A stretch of 64,000 nucleotides of DNA from an uncultured Bacteroidota bacterium (lineage in GTDB: Bacteria; Bacteroidota; Bacteroidia; Bacteroidales; P3): positions 1-64,000 of the forward strand of contig CACYPU010000004.1 in NCBI GenBank assembly GCA_902776365.1, read 5' to 3'. The notes beneath the pieces were generated by a model. That model worked only from the letters and a program-made list of their open reading frames with translations, did not search any database and was not told the origin of the DNA. Shown here one piece after another: positions 54,575 through 63,614 of this stretch. The translations under genes and the position numbers were made by a program. The first letter of the stretch is position 1. Every line of letters starts with the position of its first letter.

Positions 54575-56479
54575 TTATTGTTCGGCAGCGATAACGGCCT
54601 CTTCCCACTCTGACATCTTTTGGTCGAGTTGGTCTTTCAAGGACTGGTATTCTTTGTAGAAGTCCGGCGATTGTGCCTCGCCGGTGGCAAGTATCTCTTC
54701 TTTAGCTGCTATCTCGGCCTCAAGGGCTTCGATTTCCTGCTCTTTTTGCTTCACGACGTTCTGCAGCTTGCGGCGCTCGCGTTCGCGCTCCTTGCTCTGC
54801 TCGTAAGCCTGTTTGGAGGCGGTGGGGGCTTTAAGGTCTTTAGGGTCCTTAGAGTCCTTAAGGTCGTTAAGGTCCTTTGCCTGGTCCAAGAACTCCATGA
54901 TGTCGCCCTTGAACTCGTGGACCGCGCCGTCGCGGAACTCGTAGAGCTCGTCGGTGAGGCCGCTGAGGAAGTCACGGTCGTGGGAGACCACGATGAGGGT
55001 GCCGGTGTACTGCAGGAGGGCATTCTTGAGGATATCCTTCGAGTTCATGTCCAGGTGGTTGGTGGGCTCGTCGAGAATGAGGAGGTTGCTGGGCGTGAGC
55101 AGCAGCTTGGCCAGTGCCAGACGGGCTTTCTCGCCACCGGAGAGCACCTTGACCTTCTTGTCGATATCATCGTCACCGAAGAGGAAGGAGCCTAGGATGT
55201 TACGTATCTTGGGCCGTATGTCGCCCTGGGCGATGTCGTCGATGGTCTCGAAGACGGTCTTCTCGAGGTTGAGCATGGCGGCCTGATTCTGAGCATAGTA
55301 GCCCAGCTGGACACCAGCGCCGAGGCGGAAGGTACCGGTGTAGTCGTTGATGTCGCCCACGATGATTTTGGCCATGGTGGACTTGCCCTCGCCGTTGCGG
55401 CCCACGAAGGCCACCTTTTTGCCCGCGGTGAGGAGGAAGTCGACACCGTCGAACACCTGGTTGTCGCCGTAGGCCTTGCCGAGGTGCTGCGCCTCGACAA
55501 CAATTTTGCCGCTGTGGGGCGCCGGCGGGAACTGGAAGTGGATGCTCTCTGTGGAGACCTCGTCGACCTTGATTTCTTCCATGCGCTCGAGCATCTTCAC
55601 ACGGCTCTGCACCTGCTTGGCTTTGGTGGCCTTGTAGCGGAAGCGTTCGATGAAGGCCTCGATTTGCGCCACCTGGCGCTGCTGGGCCGACAGCTGCGCC
55701 ATCTGGCTGGCGCGACGCTCCTGCATCTGGACGACATATTCGCTATATGGGCATTTGTAGTCGTAGATGCGGCCGGCGGTAATCTCGATGGTGCGCTTGG
55801 TGATATTATCCAAGAAGGTGCGGTCGTGCGAGACGAGGACCACGGCGCCGGAATAGGAGGAGAGATAGTTCTCGAGCCATTGTATAGAGACGATGTCGAG
55901 GTGGTTGGTGGGCTCGTCGAGGAGGAGGAAGTCGGGGTGGCGCAGGAGCAGTTTGGCCAGCTCGACGCGCATCTGCCAGCCGCCGCTGAAGACGGCCACA
56001 GGGCGGTCGAAGTCGCTGTGCTTGAATCCCAGGCCCAGCAGCACCTTCTCGGCCTGTTCCTGCCGACGGCCGCCGCCAAGGAGGGCCAAGTGTTCGGTCA
56101 GCTCGTTGTGGCGTTCCAGAAGGCGTGTATATTCTGCACTCTCATAGTCGGTGCGATCGGCGATTTCAGTGGTGAGGCGTTCCTGCTCTCGCTCGAGGTC
56201 GTCGAGGGCGCTGAAAGCGGTGAGAGTTTCCTCAAGGACGGTACCGATGGCGTCGGGCACCATCTCCTGAGGCAGGTAACCCACGGTCTGGCCCGCCGCC
56301 ATGACGAGGGTGCCGCTCTCAGGCTCCTGCCAGCCGCAGAGAATCTTCAAAAGGGTGGATTTGCCGGCCCCATTCAAACCAACAAGGCCGACCCTGTCGT
56401 GGTCGGCGATGTTGAATGTTACATTCTTAAAGAGTTCGGTACCAGTAAACTGAACCGATAGGTTGTTGACGCTAATCAA
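54575..56479 (-). CDS. ABC-F family ATPase
   Basis: A 634-residue soluble protein with two ABC domains and no membrane segment. Site 1: GLNGAGKSTLLKIL, FSGGWQMRVELAKLL, FLLLDEPTNHLD. Site 2: GRNGEGKSTMAKII, LSGGEKARLALAKLL, LLILDEPTNHLD. The inter-domain linker carries the P-site tRNA interaction region (YVVQMQERRASQMAQL). The C-terminal coiled coil (about 570-630) follows the linker KDLNDLKDSKDPKDLKAP, encoded by a TAAGGTC/TTAGGGTCC word repeat. ABC-F proteins act on ribosomes, for instance in stalled translation; the subtype is not resolved here. Confidence 0.92.
   Translation of the reverse strand: MISVNNLSVQFTGTELFKNVTFNIADHDRVGLVGLNGAGKSTLLKILCGWQEPESGTLVMAAGQTVGYLPQEMVPDAIGTVLEETLTAFSALDDLEREQERLTTEIADRTDYESAEYTRLLERHNELTEHLALLGGGRRQEQAEKVLLGLGFKHSDFDRPVAVFSGGWQMRVELAKLLLRHPDFLLLDEPTNHLDIVSIQWLENYLSSYSGAVVLVSHDRTFLDNITKRTIEITAGRIYDYKCPYSEYVVQMQERRASQMAQLSAQQRQVAQIEAFIERFRYKATKAKQVQSRVKMLERMEEIKVDEVSTESIHFQFPPAPHSGKIVVEAQHLGKAYGDNQVFDGVDFLLTAGKKVAFVGRNGEGKSTMAKIIVGDINDYTGTFRLGAGVQLGYYAQNQAAMLNLEKTVFETIDDIAQGDIRPKIRNILGSFLFGDDDIDKKVKVLSGGEKARLALAKLLLTPSNLLILDEPTNHLDMNSKDILKNALLQYTGTLIVVSHDRDFLSGLTDELYEFRDGAVHEFKGDIMEFLDQAKDLNDLKDSKDPKDLKAPTASKQAYEQSKERERERRKLQNVVKQKEQEIEALEAEIAAKEEILATGEAQSPDFYKEYQSLKDQLDQKMSEWEEAVIAAEQ
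54832..54880. repeat. TTAGGGTCC-type word repeat inside the ABC-F gene
   Basis: Five 9-bp words (TTAAGGTC or TTAGGGTCC type) encode the linker DLKDSKDPKDLK between the second ABC domain and the C-terminal coil. Confidence 0.7.
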
Positions 56480-56488
56480 GGCTCTCCC

Positions 56489-57184
56489 TTACTTGAGGTT
56501 GAAGTTGACAGGCAGGTTGAACTGCACACGGACAGCTTTGCCGCGCTGCTTGCCGGGAGTCCACTTAGGCATGGCCTTGACGACGCGGATAGCTTCGGCG
56601 CCACAACCACCACCGATGTCACGGAGGATCTTGGGGTTGGCGATGCTACCGTCGCGCTCCACCACGAAGGTGATGTACACCTTGCCGGTGATGCCGTTGT
56701 CGCGAGCCAGCTGAGGATACTTGATGTTCTCGGCGAGGTACTTGTAGAGTGCGTCAGTACCACCGGGGAATTCGGGATCTTTCTCGACGACGGTGAAAAT
56801 CGGCTGTTCTTCCTCTTCCTTTTCTTCCTCAATGACCACAGGAGTGATTTCAGTGTTCTTCACCTCTTCGAACTCCTCAATCTTCACTTCCTGTTCAATC
56901 ACCTTCGTATCTTCAACAACCGTAAGCTCTTCCATGTTCAGCTCGGGTTCTGCGGGAGGTGGTGGGGGAGGAGGAGGAGTGTCTTCCACATCGGTGTTCA
57001 GAATCTCGTCCATCTGTTCCACTTCTTCCGCTGGACCCTGGTTGCCTTCAGAAGAGTCGTCTTTGTCGTACGACCTGATGCTGAAAGCGCACAGGCAAAC
57101 CGCAAGAATGACCACAAGGCCAATCTCTAGGAAGAGTCCTTTGCGTTTTTCGAGGTCCGCTTTGGGATTTTTCTTCTGTTCCAT
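56489..57184 (-). CDS. tonB: TonB-family energy transducer
   Basis: A 231-residue protein that passes proton-motive energy to TonB-dependent outer-membrane transporters. It has a single membrane helix (GLFLEIGLVVILAVCLCAF), a Pro-rich and very acidic periplasmic spacer (DTPPPPPPPPAEPE, VIEEEKEEEEQP) and the C-terminal domain FPGGTDALYKYLAENIKYP, with GKVYITFVVERDGSI, AMPKWTPGKQRGKAV and VQFNLPVNF. ExbB and ExbD are not adjacent. It is 9 bp from the ABC-F gene. Confidence 0.92.
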   Translation of the reverse strand: MEQKKNPKADLEKRKGLFLEIGLVVILAVCLCAFSIRSYDKDDSSEGNQGPAEEVEQMDEILNTDVEDTPPPPPPPPAEPELNMEELTVVEDTKVIEQEVKIEEFEEVKNTEITPVVIEEEKEEEEQPIFTVVEKDPEFPGGTDALYKYLAENIKYPQLARDNGITGKVYITFVVERDGSIANPKILRDIGGGCGAEAIRVVKAMPKWTPGKQRGKAVRVQFNLPVNFNLK

Positions 57185-57297
57185 ATATTTGTATCTTAAT
57201 TGTTTATTTCAATATCGAGGGTTTTTTCCGCCCTCTTTTTTCACCGCTAAAATACAAAAAAAAATTGAATTACAAACATTTTTTTGTTAAAAAAGTT

Positions 57298-60200
57298 TTA
57301 AACAGGCACCTGACGGACCCTGATTTGCGGTTGCAGGAAGACCAGCCAGCCGCTGACGGCGGGGTAGCCCATGTCGGTGAGGGCACGGCAGTAGTGCTGT
57401 ACCTGCTTGTTGTATTCATCCACCAGGTCGGCACCCGTCTTAAAGTCCACCACCCAGGTCTCGTCGGGGGCGAATACCACACGGTCGGGACGGCCTGAAA
57501 CGGTGCCGTCGGTAAGGTCGCACTCGTTCTTCACCTTGTAGGCGGGGTCGAAGAAACGTGCCGTGGCGGGATGCGACACCACTTCATGGGCCAGCGTCTC
57601 GAGGCGCTGCCGCTCCTCGTCACCGAGGGGCTCCTGCGACGCGTAGCGCTCCACGGCGGCAGCCACGTCGCCGGCATGCTCCACCCCCGCCATCAGGGCA
57701 TGGGCATGGATGCCGAAGCGCACACGCTCTTCCATCAGGGGGGTGAGGGCTTTCTCCGACTGCGAGACTGTCTTCACCTTGTCGGTCCAGTCGATATAGG
57801 AAAGGCGACGGATGAAGACCTCCTCCAACTCTTTCTCCTCCCGCTTCTTTTCTTCTTCCACATGAGAAAAATCGGGGTCACCGTAGTCGGCGTCGCCCTT
57901 GGTATACTCATACAGCAGCGAGGCATAGCTGACCGTCGTGCCACCCAACTTGGGTTGCGGCGCCACGACGAAGAGCTGCTCCTGCGGACGCGTGAAGGCC
58001 ACATACAATATATTAAGGTCGTCGACCGTCGCCGCTTCCTTCTCGCGGTCGCGGTCGACGTCGAAGCGCGTGGAGGAGTCCTTGGTCAGGGTGACGTAAG
58101 CGGCGGGGAGCGACTTCTCGTAGGGAGCATAACGCTCGGCAGCATTCACCCAGAGGTTCATCCGGTGCGTGCCGGACTTGAAGAAGGGGCATATCACCAC
58201 GGGAGCTTCCAAGCCCTTGGCCTTGTGGATAGTCATCAGTCTCAGGGCATTGCCTTCCGACGAAGAGGCGGCCGAGAGGTCGGAATGCTCGTCAAACCAC
58301 TCCAGGAAGTCGCCGATGCCTTGGGGATGACGCAGAGAGAAGGAGGCCACCTTGTTGAGCAGCGACGCCACATAGGGCACATCTATCTGGTCGAGCCGCA
58401 GACGGCGCACCAGCTCCTCGCAACAGTCGTAGAGGTCGGTCGAGAGCATCTGTCCGACGTTGAAGTCGATACCTTCGCCCGCCAGCGCCTGCCGCAAGTC
58501 CACCTGTCCTTTTGTCAAGAAGACCTCATCGTGGCTATCGCGGATAATACCTAGCGAATAGAGCCTGTGCAGCAACTCGGCGGCGGCCTTGCGGTCAGCG
58601 ACGTCGAACAAGCATCGCAACGCCGCCACAATCGTCAGCACGGCCTGGCTGCCACGCAGGTAGAACGACTCGGCGGAGCACTGTTCATACTTGCTGTTGG
58701 CCAGCAGGTAGCCGCCGACTACCGTCAGGTCGGCCTTGTTGCGACCCAGAATCATGATGTCGCGGACCTGATAGCGCAACTCGCCGACCAGCCGGTCGAT
58801 GATGGCGAGCACCTCCTGGCAAACAGCCTCGGGATTCTCGGCGTCGACAAAGCGCACGCCCACATGGCCAACCGGCCGCTGGGCCTTCTTTTCGTTGTGC
58901 TTCTGACGGAGTTCCTCCTCACCTTCCGGGCAGTTGCCGGCGGGACCGAGATAGATCCTGCGTGACAAGTCGTTACCGTAACGGTTGCGTACCAGCCACG
59001 AAAAGAAGTCGTTATTGAAGTCCACCACGGCATCGGCGGTGCGGAAGTTGACATCCAGGTGCTGCAGCTGGTAGTTGCCAGACTGCGAGAGGGCGGTGCC
59101 GTGGTGCGGCAGACCCTCCACCTTGGGCAGCGCCACAAACTGGCGCACATCGCCCTGACGGAAGCGGTAGATGGCCTGCTTGCCGTCGCCCACCACCAGC
59201 GATTCATAGCCCTGCCCCACCCCGTTGTCGAGCAACGGCACCAGATTGTGCCACTGCAGCACCGAAGTGTCCTGGAACTCATCAATCAAGAAGTGGTGGT
59301 AGCGGTTGCCCAGACGTTCATAGATAAACGGCGCGGGTTCATCCTGCACAATATTGTTTATCAATCGGTTAAAGTCAGACAGATGCACCACCTCGTTCTC
59401 CTCGGCATAGCCGTGCAACTGGCGGTCGAGCTCGCCCAGCAGCGCCATGGAATAGAGCTCACGCAGCAACACGGTGCGGGTGTTATATTCGGTCATGGGC
59501 TCGCCCTGCATCTTCACCAACTCATTGAATATCTGTCTCAAACGAGGGGCAATTCGGTCGGCCTCTCCCAGCAGGCTTTTGTCTTTGCACAGGGTGGCGC
59601 CGCTGTAATCCACCGACTCGAACAGCTCCGTCATCTTTGCGTTGGGCTTGTAGGTCAGCCTGTCGCGCAGGGTCTGTTCGAAACGCGACATCTTCTGGAA
59701 AAAGGCGAAGAAACCCGTCTTCCCACCGACACAGCAGTCTGCACTCATGCCCACCGATTCCAGCAGGTCCATGGCCTCCTTGCCGAGGGCCTCCATCTTC
59801 CTCAAGAAAGCGCGGTTGTCGTCCTCATAGCGGCGATGCATCTCGACATACTCGTCCATCGAATAGTCGCCGAGTTTTTTCAGGTATTCGTCGGTACCCT
59901 CGGAGAAAAGTTGCTTGGCCAACTCGCGCAGCGACCACTCGATTTCGAAACCTTTCTCGTCCTCCATGCGGCTCACGGCATAGCGCTGCACCACGTTGGT
60001 CAGCGGTTCGTTGTTCTCGGTGCCCACCAGCGACATCAGGCGCGCCACCGCCTGGTCTATCAAGTCGTCCTTCTCTATCATCACCTCGAAATTCACCGGT
60101 TGCCCCAAGTCGTGGGCGAAGGTGCGCACCACCCGGTGCATAAAGCTATCGATAGTGCATACCGAGAGGTCTGAATATCTGTGCAATATAGCGCCACGGA

Positions 60201-60534
60201 GCCTCGCTGCCATCTGGCGGAGCTGGCGCTCGTCAACTGGTGGCAGTCCCGCTGGACGCTCGGCATTCAGAGCCTCCAGCAACGGCTCACCCATCTTCGA
60301 CTCTTCGGGGTCGACACCATAGGCCTCTATCTGGCCGAGGTATTCCATAATCCTCTCTTTCATCTCGTTGGCGGCCTTGTTGGTGAACGTGATGGCCAAG
60401 ATGCCGCGGAAGCGGGTATCCACACCCGCCAACCCGCCGGCCATCGCAAGCTTCAGGTACTCCTTCACCAGGTTGAAGGTCTTGCCCGAACCCGCTGCCG
60501 CCTTGCAGATTACGAAAGGATTATGCGCACTCAT
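57298..60534 (-). CDS. AddA/RecB-like UvrD helicase with PD-(D/E)XK nuclease
   Basis: A 1078-residue recombination enzyme of the AddA type. Helicase motifs: Walker A KAAAGSGKTFNLV, motif Ia ITFTNKAANEMKERI, Walker B HFLIDEFQDTSVLQW, motif III VVGDGKQAIYRFRQGD, motif IV LDVNFRTADAVVDF, motif V LMTIHKAKGLEAPVVI, motif VI ILYVAFTRPQEQLFV. The C-terminal nuclease has GRPDRVVF and TWVVDFKTG. It should process double-strand breaks with an AddB-like partner, which is not in the window. Its -7 element lies at 60554-60561. Confidence 0.92.
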   Translation of the reverse strand: MSAHNPFVICKAAAGSGKTFNLVKEYLKLAMAGGLAGVDTRFRGILAITFTNKAANEMKERIMEYLGQIEAYGVDPEESKMGEPLLEALNAERPAGLPPVDERQLRQMAARLRGAILHRYSDLSVCTIDSFMHRVVRTFAHDLGQPVNFEVMIEKDDLIDQAVARLMSLVGTENNEPLTNVVQRYAVSRMEDEKGFEIEWSLRELAKQLFSEGTDEYLKKLGDYSMDEYVEMHRRYEDDNRAFLRKMEALGKEAMDLLESVGMSADCCVGGKTGFFAFFQKMSRFEQTLRDRLTYKPNAKMTELFESVDYSGATLCKDKSLLGEADRIAPRLRQIFNELVKMQGEPMTEYNTRTVLLRELYSMALLGELDRQLHGYAEENEVVHLSDFNRLINNIVQDEPAPFIYERLGNRYHHFLIDEFQDTSVLQWHNLVPLLDNGVGQGYESLVVGDGKQAIYRFRQGDVRQFVALPKVEGLPHHGTALSQSGNYQLQHLDVNFRTADAVVDFNNDFFSWLVRNRYGNDLSRRIYLGPAGNCPEGEEELRQKHNEKKAQRPVGHVGVRFVDAENPEAVCQEVLAIIDRLVGELRYQVRDIMILGRNKADLTVVGGYLLANSKYEQCSAESFYLRGSQAVLTIVAALRCLFDVADRKAAAELLHRLYSLGIIRDSHDEVFLTKGQVDLRQALAGEGIDFNVGQMLSTDLYDCCEELVRRLRLDQIDVPYVASLLNKVASFSLRHPQGIGDFLEWFDEHSDLSAASSSEGNALRLMTIHKAKGLEAPVVICPFFKSGTHRMNLWVNAAERYAPYEKSLPAAYVTLTKDSSTRFDVDRDREKEAATVDDLNILYVAFTRPQEQLFVVAPQPKLGGTTVSYASLLYEYTKGDADYGDPDFSHVEEEKKREEKELEEVFIRRLSYIDWTDKVKTVSQSEKALTPLMEERVRFGIHAHALMAGVEHAGDVAAAVERYASQEPLGDEERQRLETLAHEVVSHPATARFFDPAYKVKNECDLTDGTVSGRPDRVVFAPDETWVVDFKTGADLVDEYNKQVQHYCRALTDMGYPAVSGWLVFLQPQIRVRQVPV

Positions 60535-60553
60535 GAATCTCTGATTTTGACTG

Positions 60554-60561
60554 CAAAATTA
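60554..60561 (-). promoter_or_regulatory. -7 element of the addA-like gene
   Basis: Minus strand TAATTTTG then CA, 20 bp ahead of ATG 60534. It is divergent from the mutA promoter; CTTTAAA words (60573-60610) separate the two. Confidence 0.55.
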
Positions 60562-60614
60562 CAAAAAAAATTAAAAACTTTAAACTATAATCTTTAAACT
60601 TTAAACTTTTTTCG

Positions 60615-60622
60615 TATCTTTG
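60615..60622 (+). promoter_or_regulatory. -7 element of mutA operon
   Basis: CGTATCTTTGC with the -7 box at 60615-60622; the leader to ATG 60659 is about 32 nt. The position of the -33 box is filled by word repeats, without TTTG. Confidence 0.6.
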
Positions 60623-60658
60623 CCTTTTACAATAGAAACAAATAAACGATACAACATA

Positions 60659-62521
60659 ATGGAAAACAACAAATTGTTCAGCGAATTCCCACCCGTCTCC
60701 ACCGAGAAATGGGAAGAGGTGATTAACAAAGACCTCAAAGGTGCCGACTACGAGAAGAAACTCGTCTGGAAGACCATCGAGGGCTTCAAGGTGAAACCCT
60801 ACTACCGCGCCGAAGACCTCGAAGGCCTCGAGTACCTTGACAGCAACCCCGGCCAGAAACCCTTCACCCGTGGCAAGCATGCCGACAACAACGTGTGGGA
60901 AGTGCGCCAAGACATCCGCATCCACGACCTTAAGGAAGCCAACCGCATCGCCCTCGACGCCGTCGAACGCGGAGCCACCTCCCTGGGCTTCTGCGCCAAG
61001 GGCATCAAGAGCATCGACGACATGGCCACCCTCCTCAAGGGCATCTATATCAACGCTGTCAGCATCAACTTCATGTGCTCCGAGGATTATCTCTCTCTCC
61101 TCAAGCTCTATGTGGAGTATGCCAAGCAGCAGGGCTTCAACCCCGCCGACCTGCAGGGTTCCTGCGCCTTCGACCCCTTCCGCTATGCGCTGAAGCACGG
61201 CCGCTTCCACCGCGGCGAGGAAGGCGACTTCCAGATGGCCAAGGAACTCGTGGACTATGGCCACGACAACCTGCCCAAGTTCCGCGTCCTCACCGTCCAC
61301 GGCAGCCTGCTCCACAACGCCGGCGCCAATATCGTGCAGGAACTCGGCTTCAGCCTCGCCGCCGCCAACGAGCTGGTGGCCCGTCTCACCGACCTCGGCG
61401 TCAAGGCCCACCGCGTGGCCTGCCGCATCGAGCTCAACGTCGGCATCGGCAGCACCTACTTCATGGAGATGGCCAAAATCCGTGCCGCACGCCTGCTCTG
61501 GAGCAAGGTCATCGAGCAGTACCAGCCCGAGTGCGACTGCGCCTACAACCTCTTCATCAACGCCACCACCAGCGAGTGGAACCAGTCGCTCTACGACCCC
61601 TATGTCAACATGCTGCGCTCCACCACCGAGGCCATGTCCGCCTGCATCGCCGGCGCCGACAGCATCTCCGTGCTGCCCTTCGACAACGCCTACAAGGAGG
61701 CCGACGACTTCGGCTACCGCATCGCCCGCAACCAGCAGCTGCTGTTGAAAGAAGAGTCCTATCTCGACAAGATTGCCGACCCCGCCGCCGGCAGCTACTA
61801 TATCGAAAACCTCACCGACCAGATTGCCCGTGGTGCCTGGGAGCACTTCCTCAAGGTCGAGGAACTCGGCGGCTACTGCAAAGCCCTCCGTGCCGGCCTC
61901 GTACAGGACGAGGTCGAGAAGACCGCCCAGCAGCGCGACCTCGACATCGCCACCCGCAAGACCACCATCCTCGGCACCAACCAGTACCCCAACCTCCTCG
62001 AGAAGATGGGCGACAAGATGGCCGAAGAGCCCCATTGCTGCTGCAACTGCGAGAAAGGCGACGAAGTGCGCATCCTCAAGCCCTACCGTGGCGCCGAGCC
62101 CTTCGAGCACCTGCGTCTGGCCACCGAGAAGGCGGCCCACCGTCCCAAGGTGTTCCTGCTGACCTACGGCAACCTCGCCATGCGCAAAGCCCGCGCCGGC
62201 TTCGCCACCAACTTCTTCGGCGTGGCAGGCTACGAAATCATCGACAATCCCGGCTTCGCCACTCCCGAAGAGGGTGCCAAGGCTGCCCTTGAGAGCGGCG
62301 CCGACGTCGTGGTGCTCTGCTCCTCCGACGACGAATACGCCGAACTCACCCAGCCCGTCTGCAACCTCCTCAAAGGCAAAGTCAAGAGCCTCGTCCTCGC
62401 CGGCTTCCCCAAAGAGATGGTCGAGACCTACAAAGGCTACGGCATCGACGAATTCATCCACGTCAAGACTAACGCACTCGAGTGCCTCACTAACTTCCAG
62501 AAGCAATTCGGTATCCTCTAA
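60659..62521 (+). CDS. mutA: Methylmalonyl-CoA mutase small (beta) subunit
   Basis: A 620-residue protein of the mutase family. FPPVSTEKWEEVINKDLKGA and WKTIEGFKVKPYYRAEDLEG are typical of the Bacteroidota small subunit. The barrel spans about 30-430. In the C-terminal flavodoxin-like domain the cobalamin-binding DxHxxG is absent (KARAGFATNFFGVAGYEIID), which marks it as the non-catalytic subunit that needs MutB. ATG 60659 is used; an upstream in-frame codon lies next to the promoter. Unexpectedly mutB does not follow: the next gene, an LptF/LptG permease, begins directly after the stop. Confidence 0.92.
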   Translation: MENNKLFSEFPPVSTEKWEEVINKDLKGADYEKKLVWKTIEGFKVKPYYRAEDLEGLEYLDSNPGQKPFTRGKHADNNVWEVRQDIRIHDLKEANRIALDAVERGATSLGFCAKGIKSIDDMATLLKGIYINAVSINFMCSEDYLSLLKLYVEYAKQQGFNPADLQGSCAFDPFRYALKHGRFHRGEEGDFQMAKELVDYGHDNLPKFRVLTVHGSLLHNAGANIVQELGFSLAAANELVARLTDLGVKAHRVACRIELNVGIGSTYFMEMAKIRAARLLWSKVIEQYQPECDCAYNLFINATTSEWNQSLYDPYVNMLRSTTEAMSACIAGADSISVLPFDNAYKEADDFGYRIARNQQLLLKEESYLDKIADPAAGSYYIENLTDQIARGAWEHFLKVEELGGYCKALRAGLVQDEVEKTAQQRDLDIATRKTTILGTNQYPNLLEKMGDKMAEEPHCCCNCEKGDEVRILKPYRGAEPFEHLRLATEKAAHRPKVFLLTYGNLAMRKARAGFATNFFGVAGYEIIDNPGFATPEEGAKAALESGADVVVLCSSDDEYAELTQPVCNLLKGKVKSLVLAGFPKEMVETYKGYGIDEFIHVKTNALECLTNFQKQFGIL

Positions 62522-63613
62522 ATGTTCGAACTGAAACGACTTGATCGATACATTTTGGGCAAGTACCTCAAGACTTTCTTGCTGGCACTTGCCCTTATTA
62601 TCATCATCGTCATCACCTTCGACATCTCCGAGAAACTCGACGACTTCCTCGAGCACCATGCCTCTCTCTGGCAAATCATCTCGGTCTACTACCTCAACTT
62701 CATCCCCAGCTTCGTCATCCTCTACAGCCCCCTCTTCATCTTCATCGCCGTCATCTTCTTCACCTCCAAGCTCGCCGGCAACAGCGAGATTATCGCCATT
62801 CTCAGCTCCGGCGTGCGCTACCGCCGCATGCTGCGGCCCTACCTCTTCGGTGCCCTCATCGTGGCCTTCGTCATCCTCATCCTCGGCAACTTCGTCATCC
62901 CGCGCTCCAACCGCACCCTCATCGACTTCGAGGAGCACTATGTCAAGTCCAAGGCCACCAACTACTACTCCAACCTCCACTTCCAGGCCGAACAGGGCGT
63001 CCAGATCTATGCCGAGAGCTACGACGTCCTCAACCGCACCGCCATACGCTTCTGCCGCGAAAAGATGGCCCCCGACGGTCGCATCACCCGTCGCGAGACC
63101 GCCGGCACCATCGTCTTCGACACCGCCAAGAACCTCTGGCGCTGCAACAACTACACCCTCCGCACCATCGACAGCCTCCACCGCGAGACCCTCACCTTCG
63201 AGGTCAACAAGGAGGCCGACTTCCACATCTCACCCGAAGACCTCAACCTCCTCTCCACACGCGTCGAGACCATGACCTCGCCCGAACTCATCCGCTACAT
63301 CCAGCGCGAGGAGATGCGTGGCACCGGCACCGTCAAGACCGCCAGAATCGAGCTCTACCAACGTCTCATCAACCCCTTGGCCATCATCGTCATGACCTTC
63401 ATCGGCGTGGCCATCGCAGCCCGCAAGACCCGCGGCGGCATCGGCGTGCACCTGGCCATAGGCATCTCCATCGCCTTCGCCTTCATCGTCTTCATGAAAA
63501 TCACCACTGTCTTCGCCACCAACGGCGACCTCTCGCCCTTCATGGCCGTCCTGCTGCCTCAGATTATCTTCAGCATCGCCGCCGTCTGGCTGATTTATAA
63601 AGCACCAAAATAA
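62522..63613 (+). CDS. LptF/LptG-family permease
   Basis: A 363-residue inner-membrane protein of the LPS transport complex LptB2FG, which extracts LPS from the inner membrane. The start FELKRLDRYILGKYLKTFLLA is the family N-terminus. Membrane helices are seen at about 20-40, 60-85, 100-125, and three more at the C-terminus (LAIIVMTFIGVAIAARKTRG, IAFAFIVFMKITTVFA, LLPQIIFSIAAVWLIYKAP). A periplasmic beta-jellyroll lies between. The start codon directly follows the mutA stop (TAAATG). Confidence 0.92.
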   Translation: MFELKRLDRYILGKYLKTFLLALALIIIIVITFDISEKLDDFLEHHASLWQIISVYYLNFIPSFVILYSPLFIFIAVIFFTSKLAGNSEIIAILSSGVRYRRMLRPYLFGALIVAFVILILGNFVIPRSNRTLIDFEEHYVKSKATNYYSNLHFQAEQGVQIYAESYDVLNRTAIRFCREKMAPDGRITRRETAGTIVFDTAKNLWRCNNYTLRTIDSLHRETLTFEVNKEADFHISPEDLNLLSTRVETMTSPELIRYIQREEMRGTGTVKTARIELYQRLINPLAIIVMTFIGVAIAARKTRGGIGVHLAIGISIAFAFIVFMKITTVFATNGDLSPFMAVLLPQIIFSIAAVWLIYKAPK

Positions 63614-63614
63614 T

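Noticed and set aside
57216-57240. Terminator-like GAGGG...CCCTC with T-run between tonB and the addA-like gene
   Set aside because: The T-run lies on the plus strand, but both adjacent genes are on the minus strand and the stem is only 5 bp, so it has no evident role.
60521-63226. A 901-codon minus-strand open frame over mutA and the permease
   Set aside because: It is the antisense of two well-supported genes and shows only low-complexity Gly/Val/Glu-rich sequence.
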